From Notamacropus eugenii (taxonomy: Eukaryota; Chordata; Mammalia; Diprotodontia; Macropodidae): a stretch of 64,000 nt of DNA. This document shows, in pieces, positions 61,801 through 64,000 of the stretch (within the stretch, counting starts at the first letter, position 1; every line of letters begins with the position of its first letter). The translations under genes were made by a program, and so were the position numbers. The notes under the pieces are model-generated. The model did no database searches and was not told the DNA's origin. It was given only the letters and a program-made list of their open reading frames with translations. The DNA is taken from positions 28,626,903 to 28,690,902 of the forward strand of contig NC_092878.1 in the NCBI RefSeq assembly GCF_028372415.1, in the 5' to 3' direction.

Positions 61801-63742
61801 TTGTAAGTTTAAAATTTTATAGGCACTAAACCTTCTGTGTCATTGCTTTTTATCTCCATTTCCGTCACCTTTTTCATGGCTGTGACTATTACTTCCTAGG
61901 GTTCTACTGACATCCTCTTTGTATGGAATGATATGAATGAACCCTCTGTCTTTAGAGGGCCAGAGCAGACCTTGGAGAAGAATGCTATTCATTATGGAAA
62001 TTGGGAACACAGAGATCTTCACAACATGTATGGCTTTTACCAGGTAGGATATATAAAACAGAAGAAGGAACGCTGCTTTTCATTGGAACATTCTTCACCT
62101 TGTAACTGCCTTCATAACTTGTCTCCCCTCCCACCATTCTGGTGTTCTTGTGTCTTACTCCTCGGCACATACTTTGTGAGTCAGTGTCGCACAAGGCACA
62201 CCATCTCCAAACTCTGAGTGTTTTCACTGGCAACATGTCCCCCTCCTGGGACCTCTCCGACTCTTCTTTGCTTCCTGGCTTCCCTGGCTCCCTTCAAGTT
62301 TCACCTGAAGCCCCACCTTCCGCAAGAAGCCTTTCCTAGGCCTCCTTAATCTTAGTGCCTCCCCTCTGTTAACGATCTCTAATTTATCTTGTTTTGCCCT
62401 TGTTGGGTCGTTTCAGTCATGCCCCACTCTTTGTGACCCCATTTGGGGTTTTCTTGGCAAAATTCCTGGACTGGTTTGCCATTTTCTTCTCTAACCAAGG
62501 TCACACAGCTAGTTAGTGTCTGAAGACAGATTTGGGTCTATCAGGCCCTTTACCCACTGCGCCATCTTAGCCATATTTACATTGTTTGTGTGATCTCCTT
62601 GAGAGTGGAGACTGGGTTGTTTGAGGTTTTTTCAGTTTTATTTTCTTTTGTTTGGCCTTTCTTTGTATCCTCAGCACTTAACACAGTATCTGACACATAG
62701 CAGGCACTTAAACATCTGTTGACTTTCATCTCCAAAAAGCTGATTCTGTAACTTAGGTTTGCAGCCACAAGGTGGCATGGTAGTGTCACAGTCAGTCCAA
62801 GAAGTAAGGCTTATGTTACCGGGTATATTTGAAAAGAAGCATGGAAACGTCTTCCACCTTTTTAAAGGATCAAGAATGTAAATTCATTAAAATAGCAAAA
62901 ACTAAGCAATTTTAATTAGCAAAACAGATAATTCATTGGTGCAGACTTAAATGAAATTTAGCCTAGGTCTACTTTTTGATCCCTTTCTCATATCGAGGGA
63001 AGCATCAGGGTATAATGGAAAGAACATTGGATTTAGAGTCAAGAAACTTGAGCTCAAATAGTTTTGTGGCAACTGGCATGTCGTAGGCAGTTTCTTCATC
63101 TGTGAAATGGGGATAATAATGGTTAACACCATCTACCTCAGGGTTTTTGTGAATAAAGTCCTATATCAATATGTTGGTAATAGCAATAAAGCATCAGTAT
63201 TTTTAGTATACATAAGATGTTTTGATCCTAGGTTTCGTAAAGGAGGGTATAAATAAGCTCTTTTCATCATGTTGTAACAACTGCTTGATTGTGGATACTT
63301 GCTCATTGATGGAAAGTTGAAAAAAAATCACTTGTTCTCCTGATCTCCCTACCTTCGCTGTAGTATTTCCCACGTTCAATTTAATTTAATTCAGCAAACA
63401 TTTATTAGGTGCCTACTATGTGCCAGGCACTTGTGCTAAGTGTGAGGTTTATTTTCTTTACCTTTGACTTAATTTGCTGCTGTTTTGCACTGCAATGCTT
63501 TTCACCCAGAGAATAAAATAAAAATTAAATTAACTAAATGAGTGAAGCTTTCTTGTTAAAGAACTAAATGGCAAAAAACAGCACTCACTCTTCTAGAATC
63601 AGGAGACCTCTACCTCTTTGCTACTTTTTTCCTTTGACTTTCCAGCAAATGGCTACAGCTGAGGGACTGATCCAGAGGTCTAAAGGAGAGGAGAGACCTT
63701 TTGTATTGACACGTTCTTTCTTTGCTGGATCACAGAAGTATG
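26227..63742 (+). CDS. GANC: GANC gene, exons 1-15 (3' part outside window)
   Basis: Fifteen exons join in frame to 580 codons plus one base, closely following human neutral alpha-glucosidase C (914 residues). GH31 enzymes cleave terminal alpha-glucose; GANC acts on glycogen-type glucans at neutral pH. Layout: N-terminal beta-sandwich (about 60-340) with the galactose-mutarotase-like segment in exon 8, then the TIM barrel from exon 11 ([20 protein letters not shown]). The nucleophile is D511 in WNDMNE, exon 14. The acid/base Asp (about 587) falls in the next exon, beyond the window. Exons: 26227-26258, 27360-27422, 27924-28029, 37914-38041, 42371-42553, 43258-43303, 45320-45386, 48067-48163, 49738-49918, 50689-50842, 53463-53698, 57926-58052, 60014-60093, 61900-62043, 63646-63742. 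All introns are GT-AG. Intron 3 hosts another gene. Confidence 0.97.
26259..27359. other. GANC intron 1
   Basis: 1.1 kb. The first 250 bp are GC-rich continuation of the promoter area. The 120-codon open frame at 26353-26715 has no homology or splice support. No repeat recognised. Confidence 0.5.
27360..27422 (+). CDS. GANC: GANC exon 2
   Basis: [20 protein letters not shown] matches human LEDEAVDKNIFRDCNKIAFY. Acceptor CATTTAG, donor AG|GTAAGG, phase 2 in and out. Confidence 0.95.
27423..27923. other. GANC intron 2
   Basis: 501 bp of A/T-rich sequence with nothing recognisable besides the splice sites. Confidence 0.6.
27924..28029 (+). CDS. GANC: GANC exon 3
   Basis: Codons 32-67: [20 protein letters not shown], then [15 protein letters not shown], close to human. 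Acceptor TCTGTAG, donor AAG|GTGAGA, phase 0 out. Confidence 0.96.
28775..28830 (+). repeat. Ancient repeat fragment
   Basis: CAAGCATTTATTAAGTACCC, then ACTATGTGCAAGGTAC, an old dispersed repeat fragment of uncertain class. Confidence 0.45.
30134..30356 (+). CDS. Nested gene, coding exon 1
   Basis: 74 codons from [17 protein letters not shown] to EEPVDQTP plus one base. The ATG has G at +4 but T at -3. The frame is open upstream to a stop near 30049, and a possible acceptor (CACTCTAG, ending 30108) could instead join an earlier exon, so the start is not certain. Confidence 0.68.
30134..31809 (+). CDS. Uncharacterised two-exon gene nested in GANC intron 3
   Basis: Two exons, 30134-30356 and 31325-31809, join in frame through clear sites (CCAG|GTAATG and a C/T-rich TTTTCAG) to 235 residues and a TAA stop. 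An AATAAA follows at 32036. Visible parts: an acidic N-terminus rich in E/D with a SUMO consensus IKTE (61-64) and TENDEE; a linker (75-141) with cysteines and PNQPPP; a basic patch RRIRQRRR (142-149); then a mostly helical C-terminus (150-230) with R/E/L-rich heptad-like spacing, suggesting a coiled coil. This architecture is typical of nuclear or DNA-binding regulators and resembles C-terminal halves of Myb/SANT-like proteins derived from Harbinger elements, but that is only an impression. An upstream DNA-binding exon may be missing. Same strand as GANC, so it needs its own promoter. Confidence 0.72.
31075..31165 (+). repeat. Imperfect ATCTAT-rich tract
   Basis: Repeated GATA/TATC-like words (TATCTATTTA, TATAGATATATC) in the nested gene's intron. 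Confidence 0.6.
31325..31809 (+). CDS. Nested gene, coding exon 2
   Basis: Acceptor after TTTACTTTCTTTTCAG. 161 codons plus stop, from [12 protein letters not shown] to [10 protein letters not shown]. It holds the RRIRQRRR patch and the helical tail ([20 protein letters not shown]). An uninterrupted frame of this length ending near a poly(A) signal supports a real terminal exon. Confidence 0.75.
32036..32041 (+). terminator. Poly(A) signal of the nested gene
   Basis: AATAAA lies about 230 bp after the stop codon of the nested gene, preceded by a T-rich stretch and followed by ATTTCATTTC and then a GTGG-containing stretch. Confidence 0.65.
32447..32690 (-). repeat. MAR1-type CORE-SINE
   Basis: Near full-length reversed copy: GACCCCATTTGGAGTTTTCT tail, CAAACAGGGTTAAGTGACTT core, then TGACTCCAGGCCCAGCAC head. 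Confidence 0.85.
33690..33935 (-). repeat. MAR1-type CORE-SINE
   Basis: TTGGGGTTTTCTTGGCAAAG, GGAAACTGAGGCAAATGAGG, then CCACTTCAGGCCCAGCACTG and CCACCCAGCTGCC. Confidence 0.8.
34380..34510 (-). repeat. THER/MIR-like SINE
   Basis: GAATTGAGAGGTGGAAGCTG, CACTTTACAGATTTGTACAA, then AACTGGGACTAGTTCCTAG. Confidence 0.6.
34575..34850 (+). repeat. Composite SINE ending in (CA)n
   Basis: Contains GGATTAAGTGACTTGCCCAG, then TCATTCAAATCAAAGTCAAT and CTTCAAGAATGAAGGACAAA, and ends in a CA run at 34811-34849. This is a second SINE family, distinct from MAR1. Confidence 0.65.
34811..34849 (+). repeat. (CA)n microsatellite
   Basis: About 19 uninterrupted CA units forming the tail of the preceding SINE. 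Confidence 0.95.
35380..35760 (+). repeat. Marsupial dispersed repeat, diverged
   Basis: CCCAATGGCTGAACAAATTG is comparable with the GGCTGAACAAGTTG stretch in 60730-61275, and more blocks in the same order follow. Degraded, with a 17-bp tandem duplication at 35403-35436. Confidence 0.5.
35880..36200. repeat. Copy A of an unclassified 300-bp repeat
   Basis: Shares with 36930-37240, in the same order, TTCTGCAGAAGCTACAGAA-like and TTCAGACTTCTCTGGCATG-like blocks and TTTTCCAGATC. Class not known. Confidence 0.6.
36930..37240. repeat. Copy B of the same unclassified repeat
   Basis: Has TTTGCAGAAGCTACAGAATG, ATTCAGACTTCTCTGATACG and ACATTTTCCAGATC in the same order and spacing as copy A, in the same direction. 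Confidence 0.6.
37914..38041 (+). CDS. GANC: GANC exon 4
   Basis: Codons 68-109 begin [20 protein letters not shown] and include [13 protein letters not shown], as in human. Donor AAAAG|GTAGGT, phase 2 out. It follows a 9.9-kb intron. Confidence 0.97.
38250..38510 (+). repeat. MAR1-type CORE-SINE
   Basis: Nearly complete: GGCACAGTGGATAGAGCGCT, TCCTAGCTGTGTGACCCCTG, TAACCCTGTTTGCCTCAG and the tail CCCCAAATGGGATCACAAAG. Confidence 0.88.
39389..39422 (+). repeat. (CA)n tract
   Basis: Short imperfect CA/TA run of about 34 bp. Confidence 0.85.
40340..40595 (+). repeat. L2 3' end interrupted by hAT remnant
   Basis: The L2 part starts TATGAACTCCTTGAGAAGGG and resumes CCTGACATAATGCCTGGCAC. Between them, at about 40412-40506, lies a short reversed copy of the hAT family seen at 61538-61760 (TTTGGCAGTATGGTGAAACC ... 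TCTCAAGTTAAGATC). Confidence 0.6.
40726..40975 (+). repeat. MAR1-type CORE-SINE
   Basis: GCAGTGGATAGAGGGCCAGG, ACATAGTAGCAGTGTGACTG, TTTGCCTCAGTTTCCTCATC and GGGGTCACGAAGAGTCAG. Confidence 0.88.
41800..42030 (-). repeat. MIR-like SINE
   Basis: TATATAGCACTTTAACATTT, CCATTTTCCAAAGAAGAAAA, AATCAAATCTAGGTTTTCCT in the order of an inverted MIR. Confidence 0.7.
42371..42553 (+). CDS. GANC: GANC exon 5
   Basis: Codons 110-170 include [35 protein letters not shown] and [15 protein letters not shown], matching human. Acceptor TTTCTAG, donor ACAG|GTACTT. Confidence 0.97.
42554..43257. other. GANC intron 5
   Basis: 704 bp, A/T-rich, no repeat or exon recognised. Confidence 0.6.
43258..43303 (+). CDS. 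GANC: GANC exon 6
   Basis: A 46-bp exon, [16 protein letters not shown], corresponding to the variable acidic human stretch RAAKENEEETSVDTSQ. Acceptor TAAACAG, donor CAG|GTAATC, phase 0 out. Confidence 0.9.
43304..45319. other. GANC intron 6
   Basis: 2.0 kb with a reversed MIR piece at 43535-43620 and a MAR1 SINE at 44150-44400. Otherwise nothing recognised. Confidence 0.55.
44150..44400 (+). repeat. MAR1-type CORE-SINE
   Basis: TTAGCCATGGCACAGTGTACAG, GTGACCCTGGGCAAGTCACT, GGCAAACCACTCCAGTATCT and an A-rich end. Confidence 0.87.
45320..45386 (+). CDS. GANC: GANC exon 7
   Basis: [20 protein letters not shown] plus AN, matching human [20 protein letters not shown]. Acceptor TGTACAG, donor AATG|GTAAAA, phase 1 out. 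Confidence 0.97.
45690..45900 (+). repeat. Ancient repeat, unclassified
   Basis: AAGCGTTTATTAAGCACCAT, CATGCCAGACAATGAGGAAT and CCTCAAGGATCTCACGATCT. Confidence 0.45.
46615..46805 (+). repeat. MAR1-type CORE-SINE, 5' truncated
   Basis: GACCCTGGCAAGTCACTTAT, GAAATGGCAAACCCCTCCAG, GGGGTCATGAAGAGTCAGGC. Confidence 0.82.
46985..47090 (+). repeat. L2 3'-end fragment
   Basis: ACTAGGACCATGTCTTCTTC, then TAGGTACTCAAAAAGGGTGT and AATGAATGAATGGATG. Confidence 0.6.
47115..47375 (-). repeat. MAR1-type CORE-SINE
   Basis: GACCCCATTTGGGGTTTTCT, CAAACAGGGATAAGTGACTT and CACCATCTAGCTGCCC; full-length and reversed. Confidence 0.88.
47385..47565 (-). repeat. CORE-SINE, second reversed copy
   Basis: GAATGACTTGCCCAGGGTCA, AGGCTGGATTTGAACTCTTA and GCAGCATCTAGTTGCCC, next to the previous SINE in the same direction. 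Confidence 0.7.
48067..48163 (+). CDS. GANC: GANC exon 8
   Basis: [20 protein letters not shown], then [11 protein letters not shown], the mutarotase-like N-terminal segment conserved in GH31. Acceptor CTCCAG, donor TGG|GTAAAG, phase 2 out. Confidence 0.97.
48825..49005 (+). repeat. MIR SINE
   Basis: CTGGTTCTGTCACCTACTAG, CTGTGCGACCTTAGGCAAGC and CAGTTTTCTCATTTGTTAAA, a good plus-strand MIR. Confidence 0.75.
49130..49310 (+). repeat. TA/TG/CA-rich microsatellite tract
   Basis: Mixed ATACATATGTATG, TATATATGTACAGATAG and GTATATGTGTG units over about 180 bp. The open frames across it are artefacts. Confidence 0.85.
49375..49470 (+). repeat. CT-rich then TA/TG-rich microsatellite
   Basis: TCTCCTCTCCCTCCCTCTCT passes into ATATATATGTAAGTGTG and GTATATGTATG units. 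Confidence 0.85.
49738..49918 (+). CDS. GANC: GANC exon 9
   Basis: Codons 241-301: [33 protein letters not shown] and [14 protein letters not shown], typical GH31 N-domain sequence. Acceptor TTTCAG, donor GAA|GTAAGT, phase 0 out. Confidence 0.97.
49965..50235 (-). repeat. MIR-like SINE with internal duplication
   Basis: CCCCATTTTACAGATGAAGA and CTGAGGTTGAAAGCAGTTAA are the inverted core. GCATTATCTCATTCGATCCT occurs twice, at 50012 and 50039. Confidence 0.7.
50350..50490 (-). mobile_element. hAT-type short element, partial
   Basis: TTTGGCAGTCTGGTGAAGCC, then TATGGACC, is the reverse of the GGTCCATAGG...CCAGACTGCC end of the family seen at 61538-61760. Confidence 0.6.
50689..50842 (+). CDS. 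GANC: GANC exon 10
   Basis: Codons 302-352 include [20 protein letters not shown] and [10 protein letters not shown], as in human. The first ten residues are diverged. Acceptor TTTCCAG, donor ACAG|GTACTT. Confidence 0.96.
50955..51190 (-). repeat. MAR1-type CORE-SINE
   Basis: TTTTTGACCCATTTTGGCTT, GAGGAAACTGAGGCAAAGAG, CTGACTCCAGGCCCTGCTC and a CCACCTTGCTGCCC head. Confidence 0.85.
51590..51690 (-). repeat. CORE-SINE fragment
   Basis: GAGGCCAGATACGAACTCTT, CTGACTCCGGGCCGGTGCTC, then CCACTGTGCCACCTAGCTGC. Confidence 0.75.
52549..52819. mobile_element. Small hAT element with 8-bp target duplication
   Basis: 271 bp with imperfect 15-bp terminal inverted repeats (left CAGAGCTTCTTCAAC; right end reads GAACACTTCTTAAAC in reverse). 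It is flanked on both sides by CTCTAAAA (52541-52548 and 52820-52827). 8-bp duplications and CAG-type ends are hAT features. No transposase frame, so it is non-autonomous. Confidence 0.8.
53463..53698 (+). CDS. GANC: GANC exon 11 (start of TIM barrel)
   Basis: Codons 353-431 include [39 protein letters not shown] and [10 protein letters not shown]. The WLDIEH strand and YHQCRWNY segment are standard GH31 barrel elements that line the active site. Donor AAG|GTAAGC. Confidence 0.98.
54240..54478 (-). repeat. MAR1-type CORE-SINE
   Basis: GTGACTCCATTTGGGGTTTT, GATGAGGAAACGAGGCAAGC, CTGATTCCAGGCCCAGTGCC and CTCCTAGCTGCCCC. Confidence 0.87.
54478..54605 (-). repeat. MIR/THER-like fragment
   Basis: AAGGAAACTGAGGCTCAGAG, CAAACCCAAGGTTACAAAGT and GATTTCCAGTTCAG. 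Confidence 0.65.
54770..54890 (-). repeat. BovB/RTE-type tail fragment
   Basis: CATGTCCAACTTTTCATGAC, then GGGGTTTTCTTGGCAAAGAT and TGGTTTGCCATTTCCTTCTC, the reversed tail shared by MAR1 SINEs, without a SINE head. Confidence 0.65.
55160..55300 (+). repeat. MIR fragment
   Basis: CCCTGATTCTTACTAGCTCT, then ATTTCTTCATATGTAAAATG. Confidence 0.6.
56205..56425 (+). repeat. MAR1-type CORE-SINE
   Basis: GACACTTACTAGCTATGTGA, AACCCTGTTTGCCTGAGTTT, GGCAAACTACTCCAATATC and CCCCAAATGGGG. Confidence 0.85.
56430..56605 (-). repeat. MIR-like fragment
   Basis: CACTCGATAGATGACAAAAT, GTGACTTGCCCAAAATGC and GAATCCAGGTTCAAC. Confidence 0.55.
56848..57039. mobile_element. Fold-back hAT element (Charlie-like)
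   Basis: 192 bp. The left end, GAGGGGTGGGGAACCTGC, pairs with the right end (GGTTCCCCATCCC), and complementarity continues inward (GGTCCTCGAGTG with CACTTGAGGACC), so almost 60 bp per side can pair. The flanking 8-mers GTCTATAC and GTATAGAC look like decayed copies of a palindromic hAT target site. No coding capacity. Confidence 0.7.
57380..57625 (+). mobile_element. hAT-type short element
   Basis: Starts AGGGTTTCTTAACTTGGGAC and near its end reads GAGTCCATAGGTTCCACCAG then ACTGCCAGACAAC; the same family as 61538-61760. Confidence 0.6.
57926..58052 (+). CDS. GANC: GANC exon 12
   Basis: Codons 432-473: [20 protein letters not shown], then [17 protein letters not shown], the GH31 'DPHIK' barrel strand and the loop before CWPG. 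Donor CTG|GTGAGT, phase 1 out. Confidence 0.97.
58135..58432 (-). repeat. SINE of a second marsupial family
   Basis: CCTTCATTGCCGAAGAAGAC, TTGAGTGAGGGAGGGCTGTG and CCAGTGACCAGATAGTCATC, then an inverted CORE end with CACTGCACCACCCAGCTTCC. Distinct from the MAR1 copies. Confidence 0.8.
58590..58795 (+). repeat. MAR1-type CORE-SINE
   Basis: GATAGAGCCCTGGGCCTGGA, AACCTGGGCAAGTCACTTAA and CAAGAAAACCCCAAATGAGG. Confidence 0.85.
58900..59170. repeat. A/T-rich low-complexity tract
   Basis: Runs of TTATTAATAA, ATATATAATAATTATAAC and related words; almost no G or C. Confidence 0.8.
59225..59440 (-). repeat. MIR-like SINE
   Basis: TAATAGCTGACGTTTATGTA, TTTATCTCATTTGATCCATG, CCATTTTACATGTGAGAAAT. Confidence 0.65.
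59478..59725 (-). repeat. MAR1-type CORE-SINE
   Basis: GTGACCCTGTTTGGGTTTTT, GGCAAACAGGGTTAAGTGAC and CTTGACTCCAAGCCTAGC. Confidence 0.87.
60014..60093 (+). CDS. GANC: GANC exon 13
   Basis: [20 protein letters not shown], then AFSEYQ, matching human [19 protein letters not shown]. Acceptor CCTGCAG, donor CAA|GTAAGG, phase 0 out. Confidence 0.97.
60250..60362 (-). repeat. THER/MIR-like fragment
   Basis: GAAGGGACCATAGACATTAT and GTTGAGGAAACTGAGGCCCA, then GAGAGGTTAAGTAATTT. Confidence 0.65.
60390..60510 (+). repeat. L2 3'-end fragment
   Basis: CTACTTAAGGTCAGAGATTC, CCCAGGGCCTACCACAGTAC and GTGCCTAGTAAGTGTTTACT. Confidence 0.65.
60730..61275 (+). repeat. Marsupial dispersed repeat, best copy
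   Basis: TGAACTGATGCAAAGTGAAG, GTGAGCAGATCCAGGAGAAC, ACTTAGCTATTCTCAGTAAT and an A-rich end GGGAAAAATAAAATATTT. The longest copy of the family found also at 10545 and 14497. It ends in an A-rich tail, which suggests retrotransposition. Confidence 0.65.
61538..61760 (+). mobile_element. hAT-type short element
   Basis: From CTGGGGTTTTTATCCTGGGA to GATTAGGAACCCCCCTG, with inverted terminal repeats (CCTGGGATCCATAG against GGGGGATCCATG). No frame. Related copies lie at 57380, 50350 and 40412. Confidence 0.65.
61900..62043 (+). CDS. GANC: GANC exon 14 (catalytic nucleophile)
   Basis: [20 protein letters not shown] carries the GH31 signature W-N-D-M-N-E; D511 is the expected nucleophile. It continues [20 protein letters not shown] and ends in Q. 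48 codons, phase 0 to phase 0, donor CAG|GTAGGA. Confidence 0.98.
62220..62735 (+). repeat. L2 3' end split by a SINE
   Basis: The left part reads CACCTTCCGCAAGAAGCCTT, then TTAACGATCTCTAATTTATC. The right part resumes TGATCTCCTTGAGAGTGGAG and ends CATAGCAGGCACTTAAAC. The gap holds a reversed MAR1 SINE. Confidence 0.75.
62396..62576 (-). repeat. MAR1-type CORE-SINE inserted in L2
   Basis: GTGACCCCATTTGGGGTTTT, AAGGTCACACAGCTAGTTAG and CCCACTGCGCCATCTTAGCC; an internal part is missing. Confidence 0.8.
63000..63165 (+). repeat. MIR SINE
   Basis: GAAAGAACATTGGATTTAGA, then GTTTCTTCATCTGTGAAATG and CTACCTCAGGGTTTTTGTG. Confidence 0.65.
63378..63445 (+). repeat. Ancient repeat fragment
   Basis: CAGCAAACATTTATTAGGTG, then CCTACTATGTGCCAGGCACT. 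Confidence 0.5.
63646..63742 (+). CDS. GANC: GANC exon 15
   Basis: [20 protein letters not shown], then [12 protein letters not shown], the conserved stretch just before the acid/base residue. Acceptor TTTCCAG, donor TATG|GTAAGA, phase 1 out. Confidence 0.97.
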
Positions 63743-64000
63743 GTAAGAGCTGCCTTCTTTTTCCAGATCTGAAAAGGCAAAATCATTGCTCTGGTTTTCT
63801 TCTGTCCTGTTTATTTATGTAACACATAATGTTATCATTTTAAAAAGCCCTTTGGCAGCATACCCTGAGATGATGCTTTCCAAAATATATTTCAGCCTTC
63901 TAAGGTGGATTAACACCAGTCTTAGAAATATGTGGTTACTTAATCCTGCCTCTTGTGTAAAAGTAGCAGCTAGGGAAGTGAGTAGGTATTTAATTATTTA
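63743..64000. other. GANC intron 15, start
   Basis: 258 bp of intron reaching the window edge. The exon with the GH31 acid/base residue is not reached. Confidence 0.7.

Larger units (their letters stand above)
60094..61899. other. GANC intron 13
   Basis: 1.8 kb: THER-like piece (60250-60362), L2 end (60390-60510), marsupial repeat (60730-61275), hAT element (61538-61760). No exon seen. Confidence 0.6.
62044..63645. other. GANC intron 14
   Basis: 1.6 kb: an L2 split by a SINE (62220-62735) and a MIR (63000-63165). The last 200 bp before exon 15 are unique. Confidence 0.6.

Overview
The window is vertebrate nuclear DNA, most probably from a marsupial. Both main genes are split into many short exons with conserved splice sites. 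The introns are full of CORE-SINEs of the marsupial MAR1 type (a tRNA-like head, the shared CORE segment, and a BovB/RTE-like tail), L2 fragments, MIR/THER-like fragments and small hAT elements. The species was not determined.

Layout. Positions 443-24733 (minus strand) hold 15 exons of TMEM87A, a Golgi seven-pass protein with a luminal GOLD-like domain. They run from the signal peptide to the end of the last membrane helix, and the cytosolic tail lies beyond position 1. A GC- and CpG-rich promoter region (about 24.0-25.0 kb) carries YY1-, ETS- and NRF1-like sites. From 26227 rightwards (plus strand) come 15 exons of GANC, neutral alpha-glucosidase C (family GH31). They encode residues 1 to about 580, including the WNDMNE nucleophile motif. 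The acid/base residue lies in the next exon, outside the window. The head-to-head TMEM87A-GANC order matches human 15q15.

GANC intron 3 (28.0-37.9 kb) contains an extra gene on the plus strand, at 30134-31809 with a poly(A) signal at 32036. Its two coding exons join in frame to give 235 residues: an acidic N-terminal part with a SUMO-consensus site, a proline-rich linker, an arginine-rich patch and a long helical C-terminus. I do not recognise it and I know of no human counterpart at this place. It is the best candidate here for something undescribed.

Other points of interest are a textbook U12-type AT-AC intron in TMEM87A (4136-6593), a 43-bp perfect inverted repeat at 23.54-23.64 kb, an intact short hAT element with an 8-bp target duplication at 52.55-52.82 kb, and a fold-back hAT element at 56.85-57.04 kb. 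I saw no CRISPR arrays, rRNA genes, functional tRNA genes or intact retroviral genes. Exon limits were read from splice sites and codon phase by eye; every exon junction inside each gene keeps the reading frame.
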